Assembly (NCBI RefSeq): GCF_011745145.1
Contig: NZ_CP050191.1
Span: 2,036,984 to 2,100,983 of the forward strand
Origin: Mycobacterium sp. DL440
GTDB taxonomy: Bacteria > Actinomycetota > Actinomycetes > Mycobacteriales > Mycobacteriaceae
Length of the DNA: 64,000 bases
Reading direction: 5' to 3'
Shown here in pieces: positions 16,421 to 26,823 of the stretch (positions are counted from its first letter, which is position 1; the number at the start of each line of letters is the position of its first letter). The translations under genes and the position numbers were made by a program. The notes below the pieces were generated by a model. That model ran no database searches. It saw only the letters and a program-made list of their open reading frames with translations, and was not told the origin of the DNA.

Positions 16421-18680
16421 CGGTGCGCTCCAACAAGGCCACCGGCGAATCGGCGAGCAGTTCGGACAGCTGCACCAGACCGGACCAGCGCCGTCCATTC
16501 AGCCGGTCCAGCCACTGGCCCTCGGGCAAGGGCAATGCCGTTTCTGCCCAGCCGGTTTCGGCGAGTTTCACAGTCCACCGGCACGCGGCCACCACCACAT
16601 CCTGACCGCGCAGGTACGACACCAGATGTGTCGCGGCGCTACCGGTGGCCGGCAGCGGGGTGTAGCTGCCGGTCAGGAATGTGGACGGTCGGGCACGGCG
16701 CAGTGCCAGCGCAGTGGTGGTTACCCGTAGCTTCGCATCGTCGCCGCGTTCCAAGGCATCGCGCAGCGCCGCATAGTCGACCGGGCGCCTGTTGTCCGGA
16801 TCGACCAGACTGTCCTCAGTCGTTTCGGTGCCCTGATAGATATCGGGAATGCCGGGGGCCGTCAGCTGGATGAGTTTCTGCCCCAGGCTGTCATTGCGGG
16901 CATGCGGGTCGAGCCGACTGACCAGCGCGGTCAGTTCGGCAGCGACCGGTCCGTCGAGTACGCGGTCCAGCCAGCCGTGTACTTCGTCCTCGAAGTCGTG
17001 GGTCGGATCATGCCAGGAGGTAGCGGTGGCGGCTTCCCGGATCGCCTTCTCGGTGTAGTCGTGTAGCCGGGTGCGAAGTTCGTCGGTGACGCTGCCGCAG
17101 ACCGGCCAGACACCGAAGATGTTCTGCCACAGGAACAGTGCGGTGTCGCGGTCAGGGGGAGCGGAGGTTGCCGTCCACCGCTCGACGGACTCCGCCCACG
17201 TGTCCGGTACCTGGGACAACAGCCCGATACGGGCGCGAACGTCCTCGCTGCGCTTGGTGTCATGGGTCGACAGCGTGGTCATCGTCGACGGCCAGGCGCG
17301 CATCCGCGTCGTCGCCCGTTGGTGGAACTCGGCCGTCGTGACCCCGAACAACTCGGGTGCGCCGCCGACCTCGTTGAGTGAGACCAACCGGGCGTCGCGG
17401 TAGAACAGGCAGTCCTCGACAGCTTTGGCAGTCGCGGCGCCGCACAGTTGGTTGAACCGGGACCCCACCTCGGCGCTGTTGGACACGGCCACCGCGATCG
17501 TGGCCAGTGTATCGGTGAGTTCCGGTGCAGCGCAGGCAGTTTCCTGTAGCGCCACCGGCAGGACCGCGGCCAGCGCCGGATAGTCAGTGCGGTACACGCC
17601 GATCCCGCTGATCAGCGTGGCCACCGCCGCAGGCAACCGAGGGTCGTGCTGCGCGGTCACTGCGGCGATGGATCGGCACAGCCGGCCCAATTCGCTGGCG
17701 AGGGTGTCGACCACGGCGGCTGACTTGAGCGCGGATTCGGACCCGGGATCGGGACGGCCACTCACCGCGGTGAGTGCAGCCTCGCTGTCCGGGGCGATGA
17801 ACAGTCCACCGACCTCGCGCAGCGTGTCATATCCGGTGGTGCCGTCGACCGGAAGTGACGGGTCGAGGGACTCGTCGGCGGCCAGGATCTTCTCCACCAC
17901 GATCCAGGCGTCGGGGCCGGTGAGCTCACGTAACCACCGCAGATAGCCTGCCGGGTCCGTCAATCCGTCCGGATGATCGATACGCAGGCCGTCCACCAGC
18001 CCCTCGTCGAACCAGCGTTTGATCTCGACGTGGCTGCCGTCGAAAACGGCCCGGTCTTCCTGTCGCAGCGCCGCCAGGGAGGTGATCGAGAAGAAGCGAC
18101 GGTAACCGCAGATCCCGCTGCGCCAGCCGGTCAACCGGTAATGCTGGCGGTCATGCACCTGGCCGCCGTTGCCCGTGCCTGTTCCGGGTGCGACGGGGAA
18201 GGCGAGATCGCCCAGTCTCAGCACGTCTCTCTCGACCACAAGGTCGGCCACGTCGTCGTCGGAACCCAGGACCGGCAACACAATCCGGCCGTCATCGAGT
18301 TCCCAGTCGATGTCGAAGTATTCGGCGTATGCAGACGCCCTGCCGTGCCGCAGCAGGTCCCACCACCAGGGGTTCTGTTCGGGGTGGGCGACCCCGACGT
18401 GGTTGGGCACGATGTCAACGATGAGACCTATGCCTCGGGATCGGGCGGCCTCGGAGAGCCGCCGCAACCCGTCCGGGCCGCCGAGGGCGGCCGACACCGT
18501 GGTGGGATCGGTGACGTCGTACCCGTGCGTGGATCCGTCTACGGCGGTCAGGATCGGGGACAGATACAGGTGTGACACCCCGAGGCGGTCGAGATAGTCC
18601 AGCAGGTTCACGGCGTCGTCGAATGTGCAGCAGTCGCCGCGCATCTGGAGCCGATACGTGGAAAGGACCGGGCGCGGCAT
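16413..18680 (-). CDS. treY: Maltooligosyltrehalose synthase
   Basis: Isomerises the reducing-end alpha-1,4 bond of maltodextrins to the alpha-1,1 bond of trehalose. The 755-residue GH13 enzyme has STYRLQM at its start, VPNHVGV, GLRIDHPDGL (nucleophile aspartate) and WIVVEKIL (acid/base glutamate), all typical of TreY. The ATG lies one base beyond the treX stop codon. With treX and treZ it forms the glycogen-to-trehalose (TreX-TreY-TreZ) route, one of the trehalose pathways of mycobacteria, where trehalose feeds mycolate-carrying glycolipids. Confidence 0.95.
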   Translation of the reverse strand: MPRPVLSTYRLQMRGDCCTFDDAVNLLDYLDRLGVSHLYLSPILTAVDGSTHGYDVTDPTTVSAALGGPDGLRRLSEAARSRGIGLIVDIVPNHVGVAHPEQNPWWWDLLRHGRASAYAEYFDIDWELDDGRIVLPVLGSDDDVADLVVERDVLRLGDLAFPVAPGTGTGNGGQVHDRQHYRLTGWRSGICGYRRFFSITSLAALRQEDRAVFDGSHVEIKRWFDEGLVDGLRIDHPDGLTDPAGYLRWLRELTGPDAWIVVEKILAADESLDPSLPVDGTTGYDTLREVGGLFIAPDSEAALTAVSGRPDPGSESALKSAAVVDTLASELGRLCRSIAAVTAQHDPRLPAAVATLISGIGVYRTDYPALAAVLPVALQETACAAPELTDTLATIAVAVSNSAEVGSRFNQLCGAATAKAVEDCLFYRDARLVSLNEVGGAPELFGVTTAEFHQRATTRMRAWPSTMTTLSTHDTKRSEDVRARIGLLSQVPDTWAESVERWTATSAPPDRDTALFLWQNIFGVWPVCGSVTDELRTRLHDYTEKAIREAATATSWHDPTHDFEDEVHGWLDRVLDGPVAAELTALVSRLDPHARNDSLGQKLIQLTAPGIPDIYQGTETTEDSLVDPDNRRPVDYAALRDALERGDDAKLRVTTTALALRRARPSTFLTGSYTPLPATGSAATHLVSYLRGQDVVVAACRWTVKLAETGWAETALPLPEGQWLDRLNGRRWSGLVQLSELLADSPVALLERTDG

Positions 18681-18681
18681 G

Positions 18682-20862
18682 TCAGGCCGTCTTGCGCAGC
18701 ACGAGCAAGGAGCGGGCTTGCAGCGAGATCTTCTCACCCGCGGCCACGATGAGATCGGAATCGCCTGTCGGACTGGCGGTATCGAGGTCGCCGGTCCACT
18801 CGGTGGCGTAGTCGCCGTTCGGGGTGACGAAATCCTGCTCGTGGTCGTTGGCGTTGAAGCACAACAAGAACGTGTCGTCGACGACGCGCTCGCCCCGGGC
18901 GTTGGGGGCCGGGATGGAGTCGCCGTTGAAGAACACGGCGACACACGTACCCAAACCCGTACCCCAGTCCTCCGGGGTCATCTCGGTACCCGCCGGGGTC
19001 AGCCAGGCGATGTCGCGAACCTGATCGCCGCTGCGGATCGGTTTGCCCTCGAAGAACCGGCGGCGCCGAAATGCCGCATGCCGCTTACGGAATGCCAGCA
19101 CCTTGCGGGTGAACTCCAGGTGGTCGGCATTGGTCTCCAGCCGCGACCAGTCCATCCAGGACAGTTCGGAATCCTGGCAGTACACATTGTTGTTGCCCAG
19201 CTGGGTTCGGCCGATCTCGTCGCCGTGGGCGATCATCGGGGTGCCCTGGGACAGCATCAACGTCCCGGTGATGTTGCGCATCTGCTGGGCGCGCAGTGCC
19301 AGGATCTCCGGATCGTCGGTCGGCCCCTCGGCGCCACAGTTCCAGGACCGGTTGTGGCTCTCGCCGTCTCGGTTGTCCTCACCGTTGGCCTCGTTGTGCT
19401 TCTCGTTGTAGGACACCAGGTCGTTGAGGGTGAACCCGTCGTGACACGTGACGAAGTTGATGCTGGCGCCGGGGCGGCGCCCGGTGGCCTCGTAGAGGTC
19501 GGAGGACCCGGTCAGCCGAGACGCGAACTCGCCAAGTGTCGACGGCTCGCCGCGCCAGTAGTCACGCACGGTGTCGCGGTACTTGCCGTTCCACTCGGTC
19601 CACAGGCCGGGGAAATTGCCGACCTGATAGCCACCCTCACCGATATCCCACGGCTCGGCGATCAGCTTCACCTGGCTGACCACCGGGTCCTGCTGGACCA
19701 GGTCGAAGAACGCCGAAAGCCGGTCGACATCATAGAATTCGCGCGCGAGGGTGGATGCCAGGTCAAACCGGAACCCGTCGACGTGCATCTCCAGCACCCA
19801 GTACCGCAGCGAATCCATGATCAACTGCAGGGTGTGCGGGTGCCGGGCGTTGAGGCTGTTGCCGGTTCCGGTGAAATCCTTGTAGTACTCGGGTTGGCCG
19901 TCGAGCAGCCGGTAGTAGGCGGCATTGTCGATCCCGCGGAAATTGATGGTCGGACCGAGGTGGTTGCCCTCGGCGGTGTGGTTGTAGACCACGTCCAGGA
20001 TCACCTCGATACCCGCATCGTGGAATGCCTTGACCATGGTCTTGAACTCGGCCACCGCGCCGCCGGCATGCCGGGTGGCCGCGTACTGAAAGTGCGGGGC
20101 GAAAAAGCCGACGGTGTTGTAGCCCCAGTAGTTTCGCAGCCCGAGGTCCAGCAGTCGGTGGTCGTGCATGAACTGGTGCACCGGCATCAGCTCGATAGCG
20201 GTGATGTTCAGCGACTGGAGATATTCGATGACCACCGGATGACTCAGCCCCGCGTACGTACCCCGGAGTTCCTCAGGGATACCGGGGTGAGTCTGGGTCA
20301 TTCCCTTGACGTGTGCCTCGTAGATCACGGTGTCGTGATACGGCGTCTTGGGCGCCCGGTCCGAGCCCCATTGGAAGAACGGGTTGATCACCACGCTGGT
20401 CATGGTGTGGCCCAGAGAGTCGACTTCGGGCGGCGTGCCGGTTCCGGGCGGTTCGGCGGTCAGGTCATAGGAGAACAGGGCCTGACTGAAGTCGAAGTCG
20501 CCGTGAAACGACTTGCCGTACGGGTCCAGCAGCAGCTTGCTGGGGTCGCACCGATGTCCGGCACCGGGATCCCACGGGCCGTACACGCGATATCCGTAGC
20601 GCTGACCGGGTGTGACCGTGGGCAGATAAGCGTGCCAGACGTAGCCGTCGACCTCTTCGAGATTGATCCGATGCTCGGTGCCGTCCTTGGCGATGAGGCA
20701 CAGTTCGACGCGTTCGGCGACTTCGGAGAATAGCGAGAAGTTGGTACCGGCACCGTCATAGGTCGCGCCGAGCGGGTAGGGCTCACCCGGCCAGACCGTC
20801 GACATCGGTGTTGGTGTCGGCGGCGGCACCGGAGACGACGGTGTTGGTGACGATGACGTCAT
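18682..20862 (-). CDS. treX: Glycogen debranching enzyme
   Basis: Cleaves alpha-1,6 branches of glycogen to give linear maltodextrins for TreY. GlgX/TreX-type GH13 protein with an N-terminal CBM48-like domain (YPLGATYDGAGTNFSLFSEVAERVELCLI), VIYEAHVKGMT, GFRFDLAST (nucleophile), LIAEPWDIG (acid/base) and FVTCHDGFTLNDLV. The start is uncertain: ATG 20862 gives 726 residues with a 35-residue Pro/Ser/Thr-rich lead; ATG 20805 gives 707 residues and begins nearer the conserved part. The start at 20862 is 4 bases after the acyltransferase stop, which supports translational coupling. Confidence 0.94.
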   Translation of the reverse strand: MTSSSPTPSSPVPPPTPTPMSTVWPGEPYPLGATYDGAGTNFSLFSEVAERVELCLIAKDGTEHRINLEEVDGYVWHAYLPTVTPGQRYGYRVYGPWDPGAGHRCDPSKLLLDPYGKSFHGDFDFSQALFSYDLTAEPPGTGTPPEVDSLGHTMTSVVINPFFQWGSDRAPKTPYHDTVIYEAHVKGMTQTHPGIPEELRGTYAGLSHPVVIEYLQSLNITAIELMPVHQFMHDHRLLDLGLRNYWGYNTVGFFAPHFQYAATRHAGGAVAEFKTMVKAFHDAGIEVILDVVYNHTAEGNHLGPTINFRGIDNAAYYRLLDGQPEYYKDFTGTGNSLNARHPHTLQLIMDSLRYWVLEMHVDGFRFDLASTLAREFYDVDRLSAFFDLVQQDPVVSQVKLIAEPWDIGEGGYQVGNFPGLWTEWNGKYRDTVRDYWRGEPSTLGEFASRLTGSSDLYEATGRRPGASINFVTCHDGFTLNDLVSYNEKHNEANGEDNRDGESHNRSWNCGAEGPTDDPEILALRAQQMRNITGTLMLSQGTPMIAHGDEIGRTQLGNNNVYCQDSELSWMDWSRLETNADHLEFTRKVLAFRKRHAAFRRRRFFEGKPIRSGDQVRDIAWLTPAGTEMTPEDWGTGLGTCVAVFFNGDSIPAPNARGERVVDDTFLLCFNANDHEQDFVTPNGDYATEWTGDLDTASPTGDSDLIVAAGEKISLQARSLLVLRKTA

Positions 20863-20866
20863 GGTT

Positions 20867-23038
20867 TCACCACCAACCGGTGGCAACCGCCATCTGACGG
20901 CCGAGTTCACCTGTCATCGTGCGCATGTAGGTCGTGGAGAGATGGTGGGAATCGTGGTACAGCAACACATTTCCCTCCACCACGCGGCAATAGTCCTTAC
21001 GGCACACTGCATTGCTCATGTCGAGTGGCTTGAGCAGAGGAAACCTCCCGACGAAATCCAGTGTGGGATTGTGGTCGGAGAGTACCTTGGACCGGTCGAT
21101 GCCGCAGGAGATGGCATCGCCACCATTGGCCAGACAGTCGTACGGGAAGTACGGCTTGCCGTTTCGGGTGAGCCACGGGGTGTCGCGCATCGCCAGGATG
21201 GGAATGTTGTTCTCGGAGAGGGCTTCCCAGATTCCGATGTAGGTGCCGGGCATCACGTCACCAGGCTTGATGTTCCATGGGCGGGTGGAGGTGGTGAACA
21301 CGAAGTTGGGGCGATCGGCGATGAGCTGGGACATCACCTTTCCGTTCCACTCACGGCATTTCGGGTACGGGCGGTTGTCGCCCATCACCAGCGGGTTTTC
21401 CTCTGTGGTCAGCGGACAACCCATCTTGAGGTAGGTGACCACCTTGAAGTTGTGCAGGCGACCCAGCAGATCCAGCGCGGTGATCCAGTGTTCGGCATGC
21501 GAACCTCCGGCCACCGCGATCGTCCGCGGCGAGTCCTTGTCGCCGTAGGTGCAGTTGATCACGTCGGTGTTGCCGAAATCGCTGATGCAGCCGTCGGTCG
21601 TGGACGCGGGCAGATCGTCCTTGGCCTCCAAAACCGTCGGACGCATCGGCAGCTTGGGCACCCGGGCGTGGTCGATGAGCGCGCGGGCTCCCGGATAGTC
21701 GCGGGCCGACAGCCCGGACAGTTCCTTGCCGTTGGCGCGCTGCACGGTGACGTGCTCGCGCCAGGTGAACGAGGTGGCCGTCAACGCGATGCCCAGCAGC
21801 CCGACGATGGAGCCGAGGACGATGGTGGGTCGACGCAGCCGGACCCGCCACGGAACGGCAGGTGCGGCGGTGGTGGCGGCCTTGGCCTTCTGCGAGCGCA
21901 GCGGCTCCTCGATGTAGCGCGTGGTGAGCCAGGCCAGGACCCCTGAGATCAGCAGCACGATGGTGCCCTCGAGGAAGTTGGCGTGGGCGTGGCCCGAGTA
22001 GGACAGCCAGAAGATCAGCAGCGGCCAGTGCCACAGGTACAGGGAATAGGCCATCGAGCCCAGCGACACAAACGGCTTTGTCGCCAGCATCCGGTTGGGT
22101 GCGGGCAACCGTTCGGCCGAGCTAGGGTCGTCTGTCCGGTTGGCGGCGGTCAGGATGAAGATGACGGTGGCTCCGACCGGCACCAGTGTCCACGGCCCGG
22201 GGAATTCCTTGACTCCGTCGATCAACCAGCCGCACGACACAATCGCGGCCAATGACACCGTCGCCAGGATGGTCCGCAGCCACATCGGCCAGCGCACCGC
22301 CGGGACCAATGCGCCGGCGAGTGCACCCAGCATCAGCTCCCAGCCGCGCGCAAAGCTGTTGTAGTAAGCGGTGGCCTGATCGGTGTTGTGGGCGATGATC
22401 GCGTACACGAAGGACGCGATGGTCAGGGCGCTCAGTAAAACGATGAACGCGGTGCGCAGGTGCCGTCCGAAGATCCGGCGGCCGAACAAGGCGAACCCGA
22501 AGACCACTGCCAGGAACGCCACATAGAACTGTCCCTGAACCGACATCGACCAGATGTGCTGCAGTGGACTGACCGCCTCACCGGCGCGAAGGTAGTCCGC
22601 GGCGGTGTTGGCCAGTTCCCAGTTCTGGTAGTAGCCGAGGCTTGCCAGGCTTTGGTCAGCAAACGTTTCCCAGCGGGTTTCGGGCTGCACGAGGATGGTC
22701 AGCACCGCACCGGCGGCAAGCACCACGACCAAGGCCGGCAACAGGCGCCGGACCAACCGGATCACCTCGGGAAGCAGCAACAGCGGCGCTTCCGGGTTGA
22801 GCGCGATGCGCAGCAGCTTGCCGCCGAAGAAGAATCCGGACAGCGCCAGGAAAACGTCGACACCACCGGAAACCCGGCCGAACCAGATGTGGAACATCGC
22901 CACCAGAGCGATGGCGATACCACGCAGTCCGTCCAGATCATGGCGGTAGAAGCCCGATTTTCGGGTGCCCATGACGGCGTGCGGAACGGAACCGGATTCG
23001 GTGCCGGGCTCCGTCCGGGGGGCGTCAAGGGTTTTCAT
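20867..23038 (-). CDS. Membrane acyltransferase 3 with C-terminal SGNH domain
   Basis: About 723 residues in two parts. Residues 25-410 are an acyltransferase-3 membrane domain with about ten helices ([16 protein letters not shown], the [11 protein letters not shown] helix, [12 protein letters not shown]); such proteins move acyl groups across the membrane. Residues from about 480 form an SGNH esterase/transferase domain with GGSHAEHW (serine) and [10 protein letters not shown] (aspartate-x-x-histidine-like). The architecture is that of OatA-type O-acetyltransferases; the acceptor (peptidoglycan, glycan or lipid) is unknown. ATG 23038 has TAAATT 11 bases upstream; ATG 23062 is the alternative. 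It heads the treXYZ transcript. Confidence 0.85.
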   Translation of the reverse strand: MKTLDAPRTEPGTESGSVPHAVMGTRKSGFYRHDLDGLRGIAIALVAMFHIWFGRVSGGVDVFLALSGFFFGGKLLRIALNPEAPLLLLPEVIRLVRRLLPALVVVLAAGAVLTILVQPETRWETFADQSLASLGYYQNWELANTAADYLRAGEAVSPLQHIWSMSVQGQFYVAFLAVVFGFALFGRRIFGRHLRTAFIVLLSALTIASFVYAIIAHNTDQATAYYNSFARGWELMLGALAGALVPAVRWPMWLRTILATVSLAAIVSCGWLIDGVKEFPGPWTLVPVGATVIFILTAANRTDDPSSAERLPAPNRMLATKPFVSLGSMAYSLYLWHWPLLIFWLSYSGHAHANFLEGTIVLLISGVLAWLTTRYIEEPLRSQKAKAATTAAPAVPWRVRLRRPTIVLGSIVGLLGIALTATSFTWREHVTVQRANGKELSGLSARDYPGARALIDHARVPKLPMRPTVLEAKDDLPASTTDGCISDFGNTDVINCTYGDKDSPRTIAVAGGSHAEHWITALDLLGRLHNFKVVTYLKMGCPLTTEENPLVMGDNRPYPKCREWNGKVMSQLIADRPNFVFTTSTRPWNIKPGDVMPGTYIGIWEALSENNIPILAMRDTPWLTRNGKPYFPYDCLANGGDAISCGIDRSKVLSDHNPTLDFVGRFPLLKPLDMSNAVCRKDYCRVVEGNVLLYHDSHHLSTTYMRTMTGELGRQMAVATGWW

Positions 23039-23115
23039 GGTCGAGGCCAATTTACCTAACATCGGCCTGCAGCTCACATTTCGGATGCGTGCGTCACACT
23101 CTGTGAGCAAAGGGC

Positions 23116-23121
23116 TAGGCT
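23116..23121 (+). promoter_or_regulatory. -10 hexamer of the bioA promoter, leaderless
   Basis: TAGGCT ends 8 bases before the GTG at 23130. Transcription would begin at or next to the start codon. No BioQ-type palindrome is seen here, unlike at bioF and bioB. Confidence 0.5.
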
Positions 23122-23129
23122 GCCCGACT

Positions 23130-24428
23130 GTGGCTGAGCTGACCCCGGCGCAGATCAGCGCCATTGACGCAGCCCACATCTGGCACCCCTACAGCGCCAT
23201 GGACGCGGATGCGTTGCCGCCGGTGGTTGCGGTCGGGGCCAAGGGCGCGTGGCTGACAGTGATCGACCCTACCGACGGCGCACCGATCGAGGTTCTCGAT
23301 GCGATGGCGTCCTGGTGGACCGCCGTTCACGGACACGGACATCCGCTGCTGGACCGTGCCATCAACGACCAGCTCGCCACCATGAACCACGTCATGTTCG
23401 GCGGTCTGACCCACGAGCCGGCCGCACGGCTGGCCCAGCTGCTGGTGGACCTCACCCCCGCGCCCCTGGAGACCGTGTTCTTCAGCGATTCCGGGTCGGT
23501 GTCGGTGGAGGTGGCCGTCAAGATGGCACTCCAGTACTGGCGCAGCCTCGGCCGGGGCTCCAAACATCGCCTGATGACGTGGCGCGGCGGCTATCACGGC
23601 GACACGTTCACCCCGATGAGCGTGTGTGATCCGGACGGCGGCATGCACTCGCTCTGGAGCGATGTTCTGGTGGCCCAGGAGTTCGCGCCGCCGGTGCCCG
23701 GCGACTATCTACTGGCGTATAGCGACGCTTTCGAGCGGCAATTGGCCGAACATGCCGACGAACTCGCCGCGGTGATCGTCGAACCGGTGGTGCAGGGCGC
23801 CGGGGGTATGCGCTTTCATGACCCCCGGTATCTGGCCGACCTGCGGGCGATCTGCGACCGCCACGATGTCTTGTTGATCTTCGACGAGATCGCCACGGGA
23901 TTCGGCCGCACCGGGAAGCTGTTCGCCGCCGAGCACGCCGGTGTCAGCCCGGACATCATGTGTGTCGGTAAGGCGATGACCGGCGGCTACATCACCTTGG
24001 CCGCGACGCTGTGTACCCGTGAGGTCGCGCGGACGATCAGTGCGGGGGAGCCCGGTGCGCTTATGCACGGGCCGACGTTCATGGCCAACGCGCTCGCCTG
24101 CGCCGTCGGCGTGGCTGCGGTGGAACTGCTGATCAGCGGTGATTGGTCGGCCCGGGTGGCCGAGATCGAGGGGGGCCTGCGGATGGGGCTGGAGCCGGCC
24201 CGCGCGCTGTCCGGTGTCGCCGACGTCCGGGTGCTCGGTGCCATCGGTGTGATCGAGATGTGCGAGCCGGTCGACATGCGGGTGGCGACGCTGGCGGCGT
24301 TGCGGCATGGGCTATGGCTACGCCCGTTCGGCAAGCTGATCTATGCCATGCCGCCCTTCATCTGCACGCCCGCGGAGGTGGAACAGATCACCGCGGGCAT
24401 GGTCAGTGTGGCCCGTGCACTAACCTGA
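23130..24428 (+). CDS. bioA: Adenosylmethionine-8-amino-7-oxononanoate aminotransferase
   Basis: Transfers the amino group of S-adenosylmethionine to KAPA, making DAPA, the third-last step of biotin synthesis. The 432-residue class III PLP aminotransferase has [50 protein letters not shown] and the PLP lysine in [11 protein letters not shown] (about 283). The GTG start is chosen because similarity begins there ([13 protein letters not shown]) and a -10 hexamer lies 8 bases upstream; the frame stays open further upstream. Its stop codon is inside the BioQ operator for bioF. Confidence 0.95.
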   Translation: MAELTPAQISAIDAAHIWHPYSAMDADALPPVVAVGAKGAWLTVIDPTDGAPIEVLDAMASWWTAVHGHGHPLLDRAINDQLATMNHVMFGGLTHEPAARLAQLLVDLTPAPLETVFFSDSGSVSVEVAVKMALQYWRSLGRGSKHRLMTWRGGYHGDTFTPMSVCDPDGGMHSLWSDVLVAQEFAPPVPGDYLLAYSDAFERQLAEHADELAAVIVEPVVQGAGGMRFHDPRYLADLRAICDRHDVLLIFDEIATGFGRTGKLFAAEHAGVSPDIMCVGKAMTGGYITLAATLCTREVARTISAGEPGALMHGPTFMANALACAVGVAAVELLISGDWSARVAEIEGGLRMGLEPARALSGVADVRVLGAIGVIEMCEPVDMRVATLAALRHGLWLRPFGKLIYAMPPFICTPAEVEQITAGMVSVARALT

Positions 24429-24438
24429 ACGGTGTTCA
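24426..24438. promoter_or_regulatory. BioQ operator before bioF, overlapping the bioA stop codon
   Basis: TGAAC-GGT-GTTCA, a perfect 13-base palindrome. Its first three bases are the bioA stop codon. A TAACCT hexamer (24421-24426) just before it would place the transcript start inside the operator. The identical 13-mer lies between bioQ and bioB. Mycobacterial BioQ is known to bind this type of palindrome. Confidence 0.8.
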
Positions 24439-24476
24439 ATGGTCGGCACCGCCGACGTGTTCAATCGCCGGCCCAC
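24434..24476 (+). repeat. 25-base tandem repeat in the bioF leader
   Basis: GTTCAAT starts at 24434 and again at 24459, 25 bases apart. After the first copy comes a hairpin GTCGGC-ACC-GCCGAC (24442-24456). The second copy is followed by a degenerate CGCCGGC. The same arrangement is found before bioB. Confidence 0.7.
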
Positions 24477-24489
24477 GGAGGAGCACCAG

Positions 24490-25638
24490 GTGACGCGCAC
24501 AGACCTTTCACCGCTGGCCTGGCTGGCCGACGTCGAAACGCAGCGCCGGCAGGCCGGGCTTCGTCGCGAACTGCGCACCCGCCCCGCCGTGGCGACTGAA
24601 CTGGATCTGGCCTCCAACGACTATCTGGGGCTGTCACAACACCCGGAGGTTCTCGACGGCGGCATCGAGGCGCTGCGCACCTGGGGAGCCGGTGCCGGTG
24701 GTTCGCGCCTGGTCACCGGAAACACCGAACTTCACGAGCTATTCGAGTCCGCCCTGGCGACGTTTGTCGGCGCCGAGTCGGCATTGGTCTTCTCGTCCGG
24801 CTACACCGCGAACCTGGGCGCCGTCGTCGCCTTGAGTGGTCCCGGCTCGCTGGTCGTCTCCGACGCTCTCACGCATGCGTCGCTGGTCGACGCCTGCCGA
24901 CTGTCGCGCGCGCGGGTTGCCGTCACGCCGCACCGCGACGTCGATGCCGTCGAAGCCGCGCTGTCGTCACGCGCCGAGGAACGCGCGGTGGTGCTGACCG
25001 AATCGGTGTTCAGCACCGACGGGGCGCTGGCGCCGCTGCGCGAGTTGCACGCGGTCTGCCGCCGACACGGTGCACTGTTGCTCGTCGACGAGGCACACGG
25101 GCTTGGCGTTCGCGGGCCGGGCGGGCAGGGCCTGTTGTACGAGTCCGGCCTGGCCGGTGCGCCGGACGTGGTGATGACGACGACGCTGTCGAAAGCGCTC
25201 GGCAGTCAGGGCGGAGTGGTGCTCGGCCCTGAGCCGATCCGCGCCCATCTGATCGACGCGGCCCGCCCGTTCATCTTCGACACCGGACTGGCGCCTGCGG
25301 CCGTCGGTGCGGCCTTGGCTGCGCTGCGGGTACTGATCGCCGAGCCCCAGCGGGCGCAAGCCGTTTTGGACCACGCCGCCGAGCTGGCTCGGATTTCCGG
25401 CGACACCGCGGTGCCCGATTCCGCGGTGGTGTCGGTGATCCTCGGCGAGCCTGAGGTCGCCGTGGCTGCGGCCGCCGCGTGCCTGGAGCGTGGCGTCCGG
25501 GTGGGGTGCTTCCGTCCGCCGACGGTTCCTGCGGGCACCTCGCGGCTGCGTCTGACCGCCAGGGCCTCGCTGACCGCCGACGAGATGAGCCTGGCGCGTC
25601 AGGTGTTGACCGAGGTCCTGTCCGAGGCCCGGTTGTGA
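24490..25638 (+). CDS. bioF: 8-Amino-7-oxononanoate synthase (KAPA synthase)
   Basis: Condenses pimeloyl thioester with alanine, the first step of the bicyclic ring pathway. The 382-residue alpha-oxoamine synthase has [40 protein letters not shown] and the PLP lysine in [11 protein letters not shown] (about 231). Start chosen at the GTG with GGAGGAG at 24477-24483; an upstream open frame would run through the operator. The first base of its stop overlaps the bioD GTG. Confidence 0.95.
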   Translation: MTRTDLSPLAWLADVETQRRQAGLRRELRTRPAVATELDLASNDYLGLSQHPEVLDGGIEALRTWGAGAGGSRLVTGNTELHELFESALATFVGAESALVFSSGYTANLGAVVALSGPGSLVVSDALTHASLVDACRLSRARVAVTPHRDVDAVEAALSSRAEERAVVLTESVFSTDGALAPLRELHAVCRRHGALLLVDEAHGLGVRGPGGQGLLYESGLAGAPDVVMTTTLSKALGSQGGVVLGPEPIRAHLIDAARPFIFDTGLAPAAVGAALAALRVLIAEPQRAQAVLDHAAELARISGDTAVPDSAVVSVILGEPEVAVAAAAACLERGVRVGCFRPPTVPAGTSRLRLTARASLTADEMSLARQVLTEVLSEARL

Positions 25639-26312
25639 GCACGCTGGTCGTCACCGGGACCGACACCGGGGTCGGCAAGACCGTGACGACTGCCGCGTTG
25701 GCCTGTGCAGCCCGGCTTGCCGGGCTTGAGGTCGCGGTGTGCAAGCCCGTGCAGACCGGAACCGTCGACGGCGACAACGACCTCGGCGAGGTGAGCCGGC
25801 TGTCCGGGGTCGGCAATCTGCACGGGGGATGGCGCTACCCGGAACCGCTCGCGCCGGTGGCGGCCGCGCAGCGTGCCGGACTTCCATTGCCGACGAGTGC
25901 CGAGTTGGTGGACGCGGTGCGTGACGCCGAGGTTGCCGACGGGCTGACCCTCGTCGAAGGCGCTGGTGGCCTCCTCGTCGAGCTGGGTGCCGACGGCGTC
26001 ACGCTGCGTGACCTGGCCTCCGAGCTCTCGGTATCCGTCCTGGTGGTGGTGTCTCCGGGGCTGGGAACGCTCAACCACACCGCGCTGACGTTGGAATCGC
26101 TTGCCGGACAAGGAATTACCTGTGCCGGCCTGGTGATCGGGGCCTGGCCGGAGAACCCCGGCGTCGCCGAGTTGGGGAACCGCGACGCGCTGGCACGGTT
26201 GGCGCCGGTGCGCGCAGCGCTCCCGGCAGGTGCCGGCAGCGTGAGCGCCGCGGAGTTCGAGAAGATTTGCGCCGACGCTTTCGACCAGGACTGGCTGACT
26301 GGTCTGGCCTGA
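25635..26312 (+). CDS. bioD: Dethiobiotin synthetase
   Basis: ATP-dependent ring closure of DAPA with CO2 to dethiobiotin. The 225-residue protein has the P-loop GTDTGVGKT at 8-16, the CKPVQTG substrate loop at about 35-41 and [11 protein letters not shown] near 106, all BioD marks. GTG overlaps the bioF stop by 4 bases (GTGA), so it is co-translated with bioF. Upstream open frame rejected because similarity begins at [12 protein letters not shown]. Confidence 0.95.
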   Translation: MSTLVVTGTDTGVGKTVTTAALACAARLAGLEVAVCKPVQTGTVDGDNDLGEVSRLSGVGNLHGGWRYPEPLAPVAAAQRAGLPLPTSAELVDAVRDAEVADGLTLVEGAGGLLVELGADGVTLRDLASELSVSVLVVVSPGLGTLNHTALTLESLAGQGITCAGLVIGAWPENPGVAELGNRDALARLAPVRAALPAGAGSVSAAEFEKICADAFDQDWLTGLA

Positions 26313-26313
26313 C

Positions 26314-26823
26314 ATGGTCCACTCAGTCGAGCTGGTCTTCGACCCGGACACCGAAGCCACGGTCCGGCGAATCTGGGATGCACTGCGCGACGCCGACATT
26401 CCCAGCCAGGCGCCTGCCAGCCGGCCGCACTCGACGCTGACCGTCGCCCAACACATCGACGCCCAGGCTGACGCCGTGCTCACCGAACTCGTCGACCGCT
26501 TCCCGCTACCGTGCCGGCTCGGCGCGACACTGATCTTCGGGCGCTCGGCCGGGGTATTGGCGCGGCTCCTGGTGCCGACTGACGAGCTACTCGAAATCCA
26601 GGCGCAGGTGTATCGACTCTGCCTGCCGTTCATGGACCCGGCTCCGATGCCACACGCCGAGCCGGGGAGCTGGACCCCGCACGTCACGCTGGCCCGGCGG
26701 ATTGCGCCGGCGAGGATGGCTGCCGCGGTGCGGGTCGCCGGACGTCCTGCGGAGATCGTCGGCCAGGTGATCGGACTGCGACATTGGGACGGCGACGCGC
26801 GCGCCGACTACCCGATCGGCTGA
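26314..26823 (+). CDS. 2H phosphoesterase (2'-5' RNA ligase-like) in the biotin operon
   Basis: A 169-residue protein with two H-x-T motifs, HSTL (about 39-42) and HVTL (about 123-126), the catalytic pair of the 2H phosphoesterase fold that acts on cyclic or 2'-5' nucleotide phosphoesters. Its real substrate is unknown. The ATG is one base after the bioD stop, so it is part of the bioF-bioD transcript; the same order is found in other mycobacteria (Rv1571 position). A link to biotin chemistry is not established. Its stop codon lies in a palindrome that also contains the bioQ stop. Confidence 0.75.
   Translation: MVHSVELVFDPDTEATVRRIWDALRDADIPSQAPASRPHSTLTVAQHIDAQADAVLTELVDRFPLPCRLGATLIFGRSAGVLARLLVPTDELLEIQAQVYRLCLPFMDPAPMPHAEPGSWTPHVTLARRIAPARMAAAVRVAGRPAEIVGQVIGLRHWDGDARADYPIG

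Noticed and set aside
18625..20733. 702-residue plus-strand frame opposite treX
   Set aside because: Shadow of treX, which carries all GH13 motifs in the other strand.
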